NCBI GenBank assembly: GCA_021234155.1
Contig: JAJEKV010000016.1
Location: 20,959,863-21,023,862, forward strand
Reading direction: 5' to 3'
Origin: Isoetes taiwanensis
Taxonomy: Eukaryota; Streptophyta; Lycopodiopsida; Isoetales; Isoetaceae
Length of the DNA stretch: 64,000 nt
Shown here: positions 1 through 10,729 of the stretch, piece after piece
Layout of the letters: the number at the start of each line of letters is the position of its first letter
Position numbering within the stretch: position 1 is the first letter of the stretch
Notes under the pieces: generated by a model
Told to the model about the DNA's origin: nothing
Databases searched by the model: none
The model's input: only the letters and a program-made list of their open reading frames with translations
Position numbers and translations under genes: made by a program

Positions 1-2
1 GA

Positions 3-422
3 TATTTGAATCTTTCCTTCAATAAATTTGATGGACCAATTCCGAAAGGACTAGCCAAGATATCTGTTCTAGAAAGTTTGGACCTTTCGAATAATCAACT
101 TACAGGCTCAGTTTCCCCTCTCTTTTGCCCTCTTGGACTATCAATTTTCAACTTATATCAGAATCAGTTGGAGGGAGAGGTGCCAAATTTTTGCTGCACT
201 AAGTATGATAAGACCTCGTTCCTTCATAACCCAGACCTCTGTGGCTGCCCTCCCCTTAGACCTTGCAGGGCACCATCTCCTGATCAACATCTTGTTCCAG
301 CAGCTCCAAGTGGCGAATCATTTCTTGATAACGTATCAATACCCGCCTCTATCATTGGCTTCTTTATTGGGTTCTTTCTTGCTTTATATATTTGTTGTAA
401 AGGCAAAAGAAGAAGGCTGTGA
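3..422 (+). CDS. LRR receptor-like protein, C-terminal part (partial, enters from left edge)
   Basis: The frame is open from the window edge and stops at 420-422, so this is the 3' end of a longer gene. The visible ~140 residues hold about two plant-type LRR units (LNLSFNKFDGPIP and LESLDLSNNQLTGSV), then the capping region with the NPDLCGCPPLRPC motif typical of receptor-like proteins. A short acidic/serine spacer and one hydrophobic transmembrane segment (roughly IPASIIGFFIGFFLALYIC) follow. The cytoplasmic tail is only CKGKRRRL, so there is no kinase domain: this is an RLP rather than an RLK. Such proteins sit in the plasma membrane and act in defence or development with kinase partners. 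The ligand cannot be told from this fragment. Confidence 0.85.
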   Translation, partial: YLNLSFNKFDGPIPKGLAKISVLESLDLSNNQLTGSVSPLFCPLGLSIFNLYQNQLEGEVPNFCCTKYDKTSFLHNPDLCGCPPLRPCRAPSPDQHLVPAAPSGESFLDNVSIPASIIGFFIGFFLALYICCKGKRRRL

Positions 423-451
423 AATTAGAACTTGTCATGTACACAAGGGTC

Positions 452-557
452 TGAAATTAGGGGGCTTCCTCCGCATAATTTCAGATTAAAATTGTTAAAA
501 TCCAATAAGGGTCGAAATTTGGGGCTTCCTCCCCAATTTCCGATTAAATTTGTTAAA
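452..557. repeat. Two-copy imperfect tandem repeat (~60 bp) downstream of the RLP gene
   Basis: GGGGCTTCCTCC followed by an AATTTC-GATTAAA-TTGTTAAA block occurs at 461-499 and again at 521-557, about 60 bp apart. It lies just after the RLP stop and may be within its 3' UTR. Confidence 0.6.
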
Positions 558-602
558 CTGATTCCTCCCCAACTCTGATATGATAATGTAGATGTCGGAG
601 AA

Positions 603-720
603 CTTCCAGTAATGTAAAATCTGGCAAATTAGAGGTTTTTCTTCAACAATCCTATGTAGGGCTTCCAGTAATGTAAAATCTGGCAAATTAGAGGTTTTTC
701 TTCAACAATCCTATGTAGGG
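603..720. repeat. Perfect 59-bp tandem duplication
   Basis: The block starting CTTCCAGTAATGTAAAATC and ending CCTATGTAGGG is present at 603-661 and again, identical by eye, at 662-720. The absence of differences implies a recent slippage event or an assembly duplication. No gene is seen in it. Confidence 0.85.
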
Positions 721-828
721 GCATTTTTGCTGGTTAATGCAAAATCTAAATTGGAGGCCTATGTATAAGACTATGAATTTAGTATCTGCAGTGTATTAGT
801 TATTTAAAGGAAGTATTTTTTAGAAGGA

Positions 829-1025
829 AATACCTTGTTGGCGAAAGCCAAGGTGACTCACAATGGAAGCCTCCAATGGAGTATGCTTTTTTTGTAATAT
901 CTTGTTACTGAAAGGCCGATAGACTCACAATGGAAGCCTCACAATTGAGTTTGCTGTTTTAGGAAAATATTTTGTTACTCAAAGGCCAAGACTAACTCAC
1001 AATGAAAGCCTCACAAGTGAGTCAC
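829..1025. repeat. Degenerate three-copy repeat, unit ~65-70 bp
   Basis: Units contain TTGTTACT..AAAGGCC, then GACTCACAATGGAAGCCTC, then AATGGAGT or CAATTGAGT. They start near 834, 902 and 972, and the third is the most diverged. Noncoding. Confidence 0.6.
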
Positions 1026-1041
1026 TCATTTGAAAAAGGTT

Positions 1042-1063
1042 AGGAGGAGGAGGAGGAGGAGGA
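1042..1063. repeat. (AGG)n microsatellite
   Basis: About seven uninterrupted AGG units. Confidence 0.85.
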
Positions 1064-1230
1064 GCTATATATTACAAGCAAGCCTTAAAATCGAATCGTG
1101 GTAGCTCCATGTTTTCGAAGGGCAACTTTTAGAGTTGCCATTCATATTGAATGATGGCACCATTCATCTTAACATATATAAGACAGTACCATTTTTTGTT
1201 TGATGCTAATATTTTTTCTCCAGGAAAAAA

Positions 1231-1284
1231 CCTGAGAGAGACACGTGTCTTTAAAAACCTGAGAGAGACACGTGTCTTTAAAAA
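1231..1284. repeat. 27-bp tandem duplication containing a G-box palindrome
   Basis: CCTGAGAGAGACACGTGTCT plus TTAAAAA is present twice in tandem (1231-1257 and 1258-1284). Each copy contains ACACGTGT, a palindrome with the CACGTG core bound by plant bZIP/bHLH factors. It lies ~95 bp upstream of a weak ORF, so a promoter role is possible but unproven. Confidence 0.6.
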
Positions 1285-1377
1285 TAGAATAAATGAAAAA
1301 AAAAAAAGAAGGAAAGTGACGCCCCTTTCTCTTGCTCTGCAAGCAGTCTGGCTCTTCGATTTGCCCTCTAAAGATAG

Positions 1378-2092
1378 GTGCCGGACTTTGAAGAGCAAGG
1401 TTTTGAATTACACGAATCGATTAAGACTCCAGAGGTCGGATTGACATTGGGGTTTTGGATCTTTGGCTCCAGGCTAGAACAAGCCTATCTTTGGGAACAG
1501 CAGGTAGCATGGCTTGGTCCGAATCTGGAGGCAAGACCGAATTCAGCAACTAAGGCTCGATTTACAGAGCTCGGTGTTGGTGGCAGACCGACCCAGTTAT
1601 GCCTTGGCGCTCAGGTTTTCCCATGGCAATGCTCATACTCTGCCTTCGATTTGCCATGCTCGGCCTTGGCGTGCATGTTTTTCCATGGGAAGCTCTCTTG
1701 GCTATGGCGATGGCAAATCCGGCACCGGCTTGAAGGCTTTGGCAAATCCGACGCTGGTTTTTTCGTGCTATTCTCTTTTTGGTTCTTTATCACCTTCATA
1801 TTACTTTTAGATGTGCTAGTAATACCGATGTGCCTTTGTCTTTTGCAGGTGTTCTTTGTCATCTGCTACATCTGAACAGGAACATTGGTATGAGCTCAAA
1901 TTACTTCCTCAACTAGTTTTAGACAGTCCCGCTAATTTAAGGCCTATATATCCTTCCCTCATGTTAAATGGCCATGTATGTATGCCTTGTTGCACGTATC
2001 AGGTGAAAGATACTAGTGAAGAACCTCCAGACCATCTAAATTTGGATGATGAGAACGCCAGATATTACACTAGTTTGCTATCATATTCTTGA
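1378..2092 (+). other. Unrecognised region with two weak ORFs, possible old exon remnants
   Basis: An open frame of about 165 codons ends at 1875. A second, in another frame, runs 1856-2092. Neither matches a family I know. The first is rich in Trp, Phe and Gly and contains repeated TTTTCCCATGG and TGGCAAATCCG motifs at the DNA level, which is more like repeat-derived DNA than a protein. A pyrimidine-rich TTGTCTTTTGCAG at about 1838-1850 resembles a splice acceptor between the frames. I do not assign a function. Confidence 0.2.
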
Positions 2093-2649
2093 TAAATTTA
2101 GCACAGAACGTATCTCCTAGATTGAAGCTCTGATGGTGATGATTTATTGGCATTCTTATTCTGCTAGTGGCTAGATGATTTGCTGCTAATGTTTCTTTAC
2201 ATCTCATGGTGAGAAAAGTTCTAAAATTATCCTTGTGTGGATTACAATAAGGTTCTTAGTGCATGCCATATCTATCTATTTTGGAACCATAAGTGAGCAC
2301 AAATTCAGAAAATTTTTCATGGCCCAGGAGAAGCTTGTGGGTTTGCTTGACGTTAATGGGCAATTGTCCTTAATGCTGAATTAGCGCGAATGGATGAAAT
2401 CTGGGTGAATGGATGAAATCTGGATGCAGCCAAGGTTCATGTGACTGTAAAAGGTAAGCCATTTTCATCTATTTGACCTGGACTTGAGTTGGATGAAGTA
2501 GTTATTGACCAATTATCTATGTGCATATATTGACTCTGCGGAAGACTTGAGCTTGAATTAAAGCTTTTGTCTTGGAGTTCTTGCTTTACTGCACTAAAAG
2601 TGATATAAGTTCCAATTTTTTCATAGACCATCCAGCACTTGGTTTTCAC

Positions 2650-3190
2650 CCCATCAAGTAATACGCTTGCTGCCACAATTTTATAGTCATCTAGAAACAT
2701 GGCCATAACTCCTAAGACAAAGCTTTGTTTCCTGGGCAAGAACATTCGTTGAAAAGGTCGCTGGAAGATCTACAATTGATGCTAGGCGTCCATTCTCTTA
2801 ATTCCTAGCACAAATGTGCAAAAACATTGCTAAGTCAGGGAATGTCCTTGCTGCCACAGTTTTACAGGCGAGTAGAAATATTGCCATAACTCTTAGAACT
2901 AACCTCTGTTTTTCGTGCAAGAACGTCCATTGGAAAGATCATTGAAAGTTCTATAATTGATGCTAGGCATCCATTTCCCAAATTCCTAGCATAAATGGGC
3001 CAAAACAGTGCCAAATCAGACATCATCTTTGTTGCCGCACGGGTAGAAATATTGCCATACCTCCTAAAGGAAAGTTCTATTCTCTATGCAAGAACAGGTA
3101 TCGGAAAGATCATTGGAAGGTCCAGAAATGATGCTAGGTGAATATTTTCCAAATGCTTAGCATAAATGGGCCAAAGCACAATGAGAAACT
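2650..3190. repeat. Degenerate tandem array, unit ~180 bp, first block
   Basis: Three units begin with GCTGCCACAATTTTATAG or a variant near 2668, 2848 and 3028, a spacing of ~180 bp. Each goes on through (T)AGAAA-AT(A/G)(T/G)(T/G)GCCATA, CAAGAAC, GGAAAGATCATTGGAAGGTC-like and ATGATGCTAGG. They end TTCC(A/C)AAATTCCTAGCATAAATG. Divergence between units is high. Noncoding. Confidence 0.7.
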
Positions 3191-3339
3191 TCTGTGGAGG
3201 GCATGCAGGTCCAAAAGCGAAGCAGCTATGGAGCTGCTATTAAGGTAGGCCATCTGACATTTAGTGTCGTGCAAATCATAAGTGGATATAAGTTGAAATA
3301 TATTCTAGTTTACATGTTCATATTATCATCCGTCAAGTC

Positions 3340-3800
3340 CCAAAAGTAAGTCCCATCAAGTAATATGTTTGCTGCTACAATTTTATAGTCATCTAGAAAC
3401 ATGGCCATAACTTCCAAAACAAAGCTTTGTTTCCTGCGAAGAACATCTGTCAGAAAGGTCGCTCAGAAAGGTCGCTGGAAGGTCTACATTTGATGCTAGG
3501 CATCCATTCTTCGAATTCCTAGCATAAATGTGTCAAAAACATTGCCAAATCAGGGATTGTCTTTGCTGCCACAATTTTACAGTCAAGTAGTAGAAATATG
3601 ATCAGGGATTGTCTTTGCTGCCACAGTTTTACAGTCAAGTAGAAGAGTAGAAATATGGCCATAATTCCTAGAATAAAGCTCTATTCTCTGTGCAAGAACA
3701 TATATCAGAAAGATGATTAGAGGGTGTACAAAATGGCGCTAGGTATATATTTTCCAAATGCTTAGCATAAATGGCTTAAAAACATGGCATAATGAGAAGC
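3340..3800. repeat. Degenerate tandem array, unit ~180 bp, second block
   Basis: The same unit as at 2650-3190 resumes near 3368 and 3562 after a ~150-bp non-repeat spacer. There is an extra ~53-bp partial duplication: ATCAGGGATTGTCTTTGCTG occurs near 3548 and again at 3601. The array is a local satellite-like family with the period of one plant nucleosome repeat. Confidence 0.65.
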
Positions 3801-4034
3801 TAGAGCAACCAAAAGAGCAGAGCTTTTCAACCTGTAGAGGACATGCAGGTTTGCAATTGGAGCACAATGGATTGAAATGAGTTTCTGATAGAAAATCCTT
3901 CTTCCCACCAAACTAGCTACAACATTGAGATAAGGTTTATTTAGTACTTTCCATTTGCTTCTTGGTTTCCTCTAAGAGCAAGTAGCAACATTTGAACTTT
4001 GTCTGGATGCAAAGTATATGCGGTAGGCAGAAAT

Positions 4035-4203
4035 GCACGTCTTTTTCCTTGGTTCACATCTTGCACGTCTTTTTCCTGGTTCACATCTTGCTATGTTTTG
4101 AATGTTGTGAAGGAATGCATGGAATCTTGTGAAGCATTAACTGCACCATCATTTAATCGCTACTATAGAGCGGTATTCTGACTTCTATAGAGCGGTATTC
4201 TGA
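4035..4203. repeat. Two short tandem duplications
   Basis: GCACGTCTTTTTCC plus TGGTTCACATCTT is present at 4035-4062 and 4063-4090. CTATAGAGCGGTATTCTGA is present at 4163-4181 and 4185-4203. Both are simple local duplications. Confidence 0.7.
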
Positions 4204-5589
4204 GATGCCTCTTCAAGGCTTTTTATTTATAGGAAGATCTCTTGGAAAGGTAACAAAAGGATCTACAATGATAGTAGATGCATATTTTTGAAATACCTTA
4301 CCTGGATTTCGAATCGACCGCATCGAATTACAGGATGTATATGCGGGACTAATATTGATAAACTTGCGAAAGAAAGTGGGTGACAAACCTGCAAAAAGGA
4401 GAAGGAAAAATCCAGGACAAATCTGATGCTCCATGCAAAGAAGAATTTACAAAATCCTGGCTCAAGAAACAGGCTCCACCAGAACTGGAACAGCCAACTC
4501 CGCAGTGACAGGTACAAGGTACAGGTTTGTCCTCCCGACTTGTTGAGATTCAATGGGTTCTTTTTTGTATTGTACTAAAATGTTACCCTTTGTCCACTTA
4601 AATGTTAAAGTCATGTTCTTATTGTGTCTACCTGAAAATATAAAACATGCCGAGCATTGCAACAAATACAAATCTTAGAAAAAAGAACTACCATTGAAAA
4701 ATAGAATGTCAAACAAAAATTAATATCTAACAAATTGAAGCATGACTAAGAGAGCCAACAAAAATAGGCCAACAAATTTCTTGCACATTGGTCTTCAATT
4801 GATGTGTTAAAAATGTTGGCATCTCACCCAAGCCCAACGTCTCACACAAGCCCAACGATGCCAAGCCCAAATATTGCTACATGATAAGGCAATTTCTTAT
4901 TTGCATTTGCTTTTCTATTTTCTTTTTTTAAGAGGCCATGGAATATTACTATTTTTATTTCTCACGAGTGGGGTGCATCTTCGAATCCCTTGCCACTTCA
5001 ATTATTCATGCTCACTTATTCATGCCAACTATAAAAGAGCACGTATATCTTGGTTTGGAAATTTTTTGGCCAATGTTATTTTTGCATTTACCGTGAACTT
5101 TCAAATCCACCTGGATGTTTACACTCCACATGCGTTTGCTTTGTTCCCCATGATTTTTATTTTTTTTTGTTAATCACGCTCACACAGTATCTTAACATTA
5201 ATAACCTTACATTTTTTACTCATTTATGACCTTCAACACTATTGACCTATCCAGTCAAATGGACTATTTATAGGTGCTTTTGTGCATATGTAATAAAGGA
5301 TTGAGGCTCTTTTGATTGTGAACCTTCACACTGATGGTCAGTGCACTGGGTAAGGCCAGACACTAGTTCCCTTTGCCACCAAGCTTCTAATTTTTTTGGA
5401 AAATCCTTCATATTTATAGTTGATACTGGGTTCAAGTTTTAGAAGACTTGAACTGAGACCAAGCTTGACGTTCACATTATTTTGAACTTGCACAAATTTG
5501 ACAAAGAGAAATGCCGCCGCGATAAATTTCTTGTAAGGTTAATTTTTTTTCTCTTGTCCATTCACTAAAAGAATTTGCAGCTGCAACAA
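4204..5589. other. No gene recognised
   Basis: AT-rich sequence with short frames on both strands, none resembling a known protein. A small motif CAAGCCCAA(C/A) recurs three times at about 4830-4870. I see no RNA gene or mobile element terminus. Confidence 0.5.
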
Positions 5590-6430
5590 ACAAGTACATC
5601 TTGTCATAGTCTTTGCCATAAAGATATTGGACCCCATGTTTCCTTTAGATTAATTGGTTGAGGGCCATACTCGTCTACAGTTTTGTATATGCCAGTATAA
5701 GCACATGGAGTGTTTGGGCTCTTTGGCCGATGGCCCTTTTATGTATAGAGAAATTGGACCCCATGTTTTTCTTAGAAGAATGAGCTAAGTCCTTTAAATT
5801 GATTGGTGGGCCATACTTGCCTTCATTTTTGTGTAAGGTGTTTAGGATCTTTGGCCAATAGCACCCTATGTATAGAGAAATTAGACCCCATGTACTAAGT
5901 CCTTTAAGTTGATTGGTAGAATGCCATACTCATCTGCACTTTTTGTATAAGCACATAGAGTGTTTGGAATCCTTGACCCCATGTACTAAGTCCTTTAAGT
6001 TGATTGGTAGAAGGCCATACTCATCTGCACTTTTTGTATAAGCACATAGAGTGTTTGGAATCCTTGACCGATGGCCCTTTATTTATACCGAAATTGGACC
6101 CCACTATTATCTTAAGAGAATGAATGTTAAGTCCTCTAAATTGATTGATGGAGGGCCATACTCGTCTTCATTTTTGTATAAGCACATAAAGTGTTTGCGA
6201 CCTTTGGCCAATGGCCTATTTATGTATAGAGAAATTGGACCCCATGTTTTTCTTAGAAGAATACGTGCTATTTTGAATTGATTGGTGGAGGGCCATGTGT
6301 GTAATTTTGTAAAAGAACATGGGGTCTTTGGAATCTTTGGCCAATATCTTAATTGGACCCATGTTTTTCTTAGAAGAATGAATGTCAAGTCACCATATGT
6401 GTAGAGAAATTATACCCCATGTTTTTTCTT
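5590..6430. repeat. Minisatellite-like array, unit ~127 bp
   Basis: The block AAATTGGACCCCATGTTTTTC, AAGTCC-TTAA(A/G)TTGATTGGT(G/A), GGGCCATACTCGTCT, TTTTTGTATAAGCACAT, GTGTTTGG, CTTTGGCC(G/A)ATGG recurs. ACCCCATG or its variant lies near 5630, 5757, 5884, 5975 (partial unit), 6100, 6238, 6357 and 6413. Units differ by substitutions and small deletions. The short frames here are by-products of the repeat. Confidence 0.75.
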
Positions 6431-6788
6431 AGAAAATGAGTTACTGGTAGCATTTGGCCACGGGACTAGAAATGGGATTGAGGATGAGAAAAAGTGTGGA
6501 AAATAGTGTTGGTCGTGGAACCTTTTCCTAGTAGCCTACTTCTTTTCAATGTTCAATGGTGATGGTGGTTGTTATGATGGTGGTTGTTATGATTATTAAT
6601 TAACGGTACTGGCCAATTGACAATGGCCAATTTGATTTTTTCGCATTGTTGCATGCAATGCAATGAATATTGACAAAGAAAATGTATAAAGTTAATAGAA
6701 ATATATAACTTTTTTAAGGGTGACATTTGTGAGAGCCTTTCATGTTGAATGGCATTTTTCTACCTTGCCATTCATTTGCATGGCGAAA

Positions 6789-6811
6789 GAATAGAATAGA
6801 ATAGAATAGTT
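6789..6811. repeat. (GAATA)n pentanucleotide run, likely 3' tail of a minus-strand LINE fragment
   Basis: About four GAATA units lie immediately left of a LINE C-terminal fragment on the minus strand. Read on that strand it is a (TATTC)n tail, placed as a non-LTR 3' tail would be. Confidence 0.5.
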
Positions 6812-7640
6812 TTTTTAACGTCCACGGAGACCAATAAGTCATGGGACCCATACAATGGGCTAGTACAATCATTACTAACCCCTGCCTCGAAAGGTTTTCA
6901 AGGGAAAAACCTTTGCAGTAATGATGATACTAGACAAGCTTAGATAATGACTACTGAGGGCTCAGTAATTGCAGACGTTTATCTAGAACCTCAAGTATGT
7001 ATAATGCCAAGTCATTTTGCGGATGGTCTTGTTGAGAAGTTATTAGGCGTGGAATGGAATGCTAAGGTCGAAAAATGATTAGGACTATCTCAAAAGCGGG
7101 GCAACTTCGGAAGAGTATGGCTTTCATCTTCAATAACACATGGCGGCAGCAGGCACATAGTCTCGCTTCAGCGGCAATTCGCGGGCAGCTCCCATCTACC
7201 TATCTCAATCCAAGTAGCACTGTGGGACCCCGTGCGAATTGATGCAATAGCTACAAGCTTGTTCCTGGACAATGAAGCAAGCAAATAAGCTTGGGGCCCT
7301 GGTGCCAAAGTGGGGTTTATGTGTGCATGATAATGACCAGTTTTCACTTGGGCCAAAGTAACTGCGTCCCATATCTTTTGAGAAAAACGACCATTAAGAT
7401 ATTGTTGCAAAAGCTCAAGATCAGAACTGGCAAGCATCAGGCAGTGCTCTGGTTGCACAGCCCAACGGGCAAACCATGTAGTGCAATGCTCTTTCCAACA
7501 TCGTTTCAAACGCTGAGGAGATTCAGCCATGGCAAGTGCAAGAACAGGATACCTAACATCATCCATGTGGTGCACCTTGGAGATATAGTGGAGATATAGT
7601 GAAAAACAATCATTCGATGAAGAGCCATTCGAAAACATTA
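6812..7640 (-). pseudogene. LINE 3'-end fragment (ORF2 C-terminus), frameshifted
   Basis: The minus-strand frame 7638-7168 gives ~156 residues ending in NKLVAIASIRTGSHSATWI-EIGRWELP. This is the conserved stretch preceding the Cys/His motif in plant non-LTR retrotransposon C-termini. A stop and frame change follow, and the next frame (about 7165-7080) reads ETMCLLPPCVIEDESHTL, matching the C-x2-C ... EDExH signature of those elements. The 5' part (endonuclease, RT) is absent, as usual for 5'-truncated LINEs. The call rests on motif recognition only. Confidence 0.6.
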
Positions 7641-8179
7641 AAAAATCTGTTTCATTTTATTCTACTCTATTCTCATTTCAATGTTCAAAATTAAGGCTTG
7701 ATTATGCGGAGGCTAATGTTAAGCTTACACATTGTAAGAGAAGTAATTATGTCTCCACTCAAACTTTGGAATAGTGTTCTTGATTCCTAAGAGTCAATGA
7801 AATTTCTTTAAATGAATGCGTCGTGTATCCCTGAGTTGCCAATATACCCCCAATCAATAACTCAATCTAAAATAGTCGAGTCAAGTTAAACGACGCCCAA
7901 AATTTGCCTTCAACTGCAGTTGTATCTGCTTTTGGATTTACTTATGTAAGCTGGATCCCAACAAGATGTGGTGCCTCAAGTGTCTAGAGATGGCAAGAAT
8001 AAGATACAATTATACCTTAACAATTTTATTTAGTAGAGCAAGAGAGAACACACTTCTGATGTGTGTTCCCTCTAGTGGGAGACTCTTATATCATCAATCA
8101 AAGATCTGTCAGTAGTATTTAAATTTGCCTTACCATCATAAAAGCAAGCGACAAGCTTATTAAAGTTTAAGACTTACTC
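7641..8179. other. No gene recognised
   Basis: AT-rich sequence without a supported coding region or repeat structure. Confidence 0.4.
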
Positions 8180-8620
8180 AAAATTCTTGCCGCTATTCAA
8201 GAAGTGCTTAGCTTCCTCCCAGACATATTTGGATGGACTGTGCTTGTCATCCTAATGCATTTTTTTCTACTGCTGATCAACCCTATTTCAGGCAAGGAAT
8301 TTTATGGTGTTACACACTTCCATCAAAGACATAATATATGAAAAACTTTGCAACACCGCTATTGCTTCCAATTATCACTGCTCCTTTGAATCAAGCTTTG
8401 CAAGAAGGATTGCTAAAAACATGGGTCAGTACTAAGGGTGTTCTGGTTCACAAAGCATGTAATAAGAATGGCCCTTCTAATTATCACATCGTCATGCTCA
8501 ATCCACTTTTTTTCAAGCACTTAGCCAGTATTACTGAGAAGAAGTTGACGCCATGGGCAAAACATACTGATGTACATGTTGCAGGATAGGCAGGCTTTCG
8601 CTCAGACCATTCTATAATTA
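8180..8620 (+). pseudogene. LINE reverse transcriptase fragment
   Basis: The frame around 8338-8589 reads SNYHIVMLNPLFFKHLASI, then EKKLTPWAKHTDVHVAGQAG, then FRSDHSII. This is the RT block NYRPI..L....K..A.IL..RL..W.......QAGFR..RS of non-LTR elements. The usual N-Y-R-x-I is N-Y-H-x-I here. The frame is lost just after the QAGFR motif, and the catalytic YADD region is absent. Strand is opposite to the neighbouring LINE fragment at 6812-7640, so they are probably separate insertions. Confidence 0.6.
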
Positions 8621-8639
8621 TTACAATTGCAATACCTTT

Positions 8640-10270
8640 TTCAACAACAATTGCGACACCTTTTGCCCTGCATAAACAATCGAAAAATTTGTTTAAAAAA
8701 ATATAGCTTCAAGATAAAAAATAATTGCATTAGCTCACTGGGTATATTGGTTAAAGTAGTCTTAGTTAGGACATTGGATTATTTTAGTAGAGGCTCGAGC
8801 TCCCGTATTTCATATTCTAAAACCTTAGGCAAAGTCGTATAGAGGTTCGATATTCCTTCAAAACCTTAGGCGAAATCGTATTTCATATTTCAAAATCATA
8901 GGTACCTCCAATCATAAATGACTATAAGCGAAATGAGAGGTGCCCAAGGGCCCCTACATACGATCTGAGCCGTAGGATCGACGAATTTGACAACTATGGT
9001 AGTCTAGGGTGCACCTCGTTTATATTTTTATACATTTTTTCCCATGGTTTTCCTATGATTTTGTTGTGCAGGTGTATTAAATAGTATTTCTAGAGTGCAC
9101 TCTTTCTGACCGCTGATTTTCATAAAAAAAATGCAATTTTGTGGTGATAGTCTCTCAAAAATTTTGGATCCGTAGAGATCTTGAGCTAATTCTTTTAAGG
9201 TTTTAATAGACAGTTTTAGGGTTTTAATACACATGCTTCTTTTCTTAACAAAAAAAATCCAAAAATCCAGAGGCATGCTTGGGCAAGGTATATCTAGAGG
9301 TGTTTCAGCTATGGCGCCACATGCGGCCTTCTATTTTGAAGCTATGGCCGTCTAATAACCATAGCATCTGATGCAACCTGCCAGGCTCGACTTCTAGATT
9401 CAAACTCGGGCTTCTGTTATTCAAAGCTGGTAGGTAGGAGGTCGTTCAATAGACCTGAGGTTGAGGCTCTTGTAGCAAGGTCTAATATTTTCTCTGCTAT
9501 CATCTCACGATGTACTTGGCGAGAAAGGTTTCAGAACCTTGAAATCTCTTCTCAAATTCCAAATGTAATTAAATGAGCTCTTTGAAGAAGTTGTAATGCT
9601 ATCTCCGAGCTTTTACCTAGAGGTCGAAGGCAGCCAGTGTATTGTAGGCATAGCATTTGTAACTTGTTTCTACCATGCATCCATCAAAGTTGAACATGCC
9701 AAAAGATGGTAAATCTACTCTATTATTTTTGAGCTGCTTTTCTCTTAGTTAGAATTCAATGTGGTCTATGTAGAAGTATACTTGAGGTTTCGCTGGCAAG
9801 GCTAACAATAAATTTCCATTTCCATTTTTCTCTTCATTGAAGATCCCTTGATTGTATAGGCTTCTATCGATCCATAAATATCTGTACCTTCAGAACAGGA
9901 AGCTTAATAAAGACACTGCATATCCATTTTTCTAGAAGCAGAATCATCAAAACTTTGAAGGGTGCAGCAAACACTGTTGTTGTTACCTCTTGCCATCCAT
10001 TTTTATAATCTATTCAAAGCATATCTAACTTTAATACATTTGACACTTCATTGTTATGCAGTTTATGCACCAGATGGAGATCAGATGAGGATCATTATGC
10101 AGCTTATGCAGGCTAGATGCAGAATTTACATATCCATATCTTCATCACATCATAAACATCCAAAGGAAGAGTGCTAACGCTTGGATTTTGTCCTCTAAAC
10201 ATTGTCTAGGTTTTGCAAGAGTTGAACTAGCCACTTTGGTTTGCTGAATTCATGTGGCCTTCAAATTTAA
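8640..10270. other. No gene recognised
   Basis: Low-complexity and AT-rich stretches. A GC-richer patch at 8935-9015 (GAGAGGTGCCCAAGGGCCCC) could be an old LTR remnant but has no recognisable partner in the window. No supported ORF. Confidence 0.4.
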
Positions 10271-10274
10271 GGTG

Positions 10275-10383
10275 AGCCAAAAGCACAACCGCCATCTAGT
10301 TCACATCCTTCTGTAAACATGCCTTTCTAGCTCCACAACTGCCATCTAGTTTACATCCTTCTGTAAACATGCTTTTCTAGCTC
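10275..10383. repeat. ~52-bp tandem duplication
   Basis: ACAAC(C/T)GCCATCTAGTT(C/T) ACATCCTTCTGTAAACATGC-(C/T)TTTCTAGCTC occurs twice in tandem (about 10279-10332 and 10336-10383) with two or three differences. It abuts the LINE tail. Confidence 0.7.
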
Positions 10384-10396
10384 ATTGCTAGCGTCT

Positions 10397-10508
10397 TAGA
10401 ATAGGATAGGATAGGATAGGATAGGATAGGATAGGATAGGATAGGATAGGATAGGATAGGATAGGATAGGATAGGATAGGATAGAACAGAACAGAACAGA
10501 ACAGAACA
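10397..10508. repeat. Pentanucleotide tail of the minus-strand LINE: (ATAGG)n then (AACAG)n
   Basis: About seventeen ATAGG units run from 10401 to 10484, followed by about five AACAG units to ~10508. On the minus strand this follows the LINE 3' end as (TGTTC)n(TATCC)n. Non-LTR elements of several clades end in short microsatellite tails instead of poly(A). Confidence 0.8.
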
Positions 10509-10729
10509 GATTAAAATAGAATAGAATTATTGTCCCTAGTGCCCTGAGGCCCAGTGACTGATGTAGCATGGGCGAGCTCCCAATGGGTGCTACTATCGCT
10601 GCATGCTGATACATTGTAGCCCTTTTGGATGGCTTCTCTTATTTTCTATTGATACCGGCACCGCGCTTATAATCGGCATCATGGCCGCGCGGTGGTGCGT
10701 CGTTATCATCAGCTTTTAGTTGAGCTTTT

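Noticed and set aside
2650-3800. A CRISPR array, because of regularly spaced repeats
   Set aside because: Units are ~180 bp, degenerate, without short identical repeats and unique spacers, and the sequence is plant nuclear DNA.
6051-6281. A small protein gene in the ~127-bp repeat region
   Set aside because: The frame only follows repeat periodicity, starts and stops vary between units, and there is no protein similarity.
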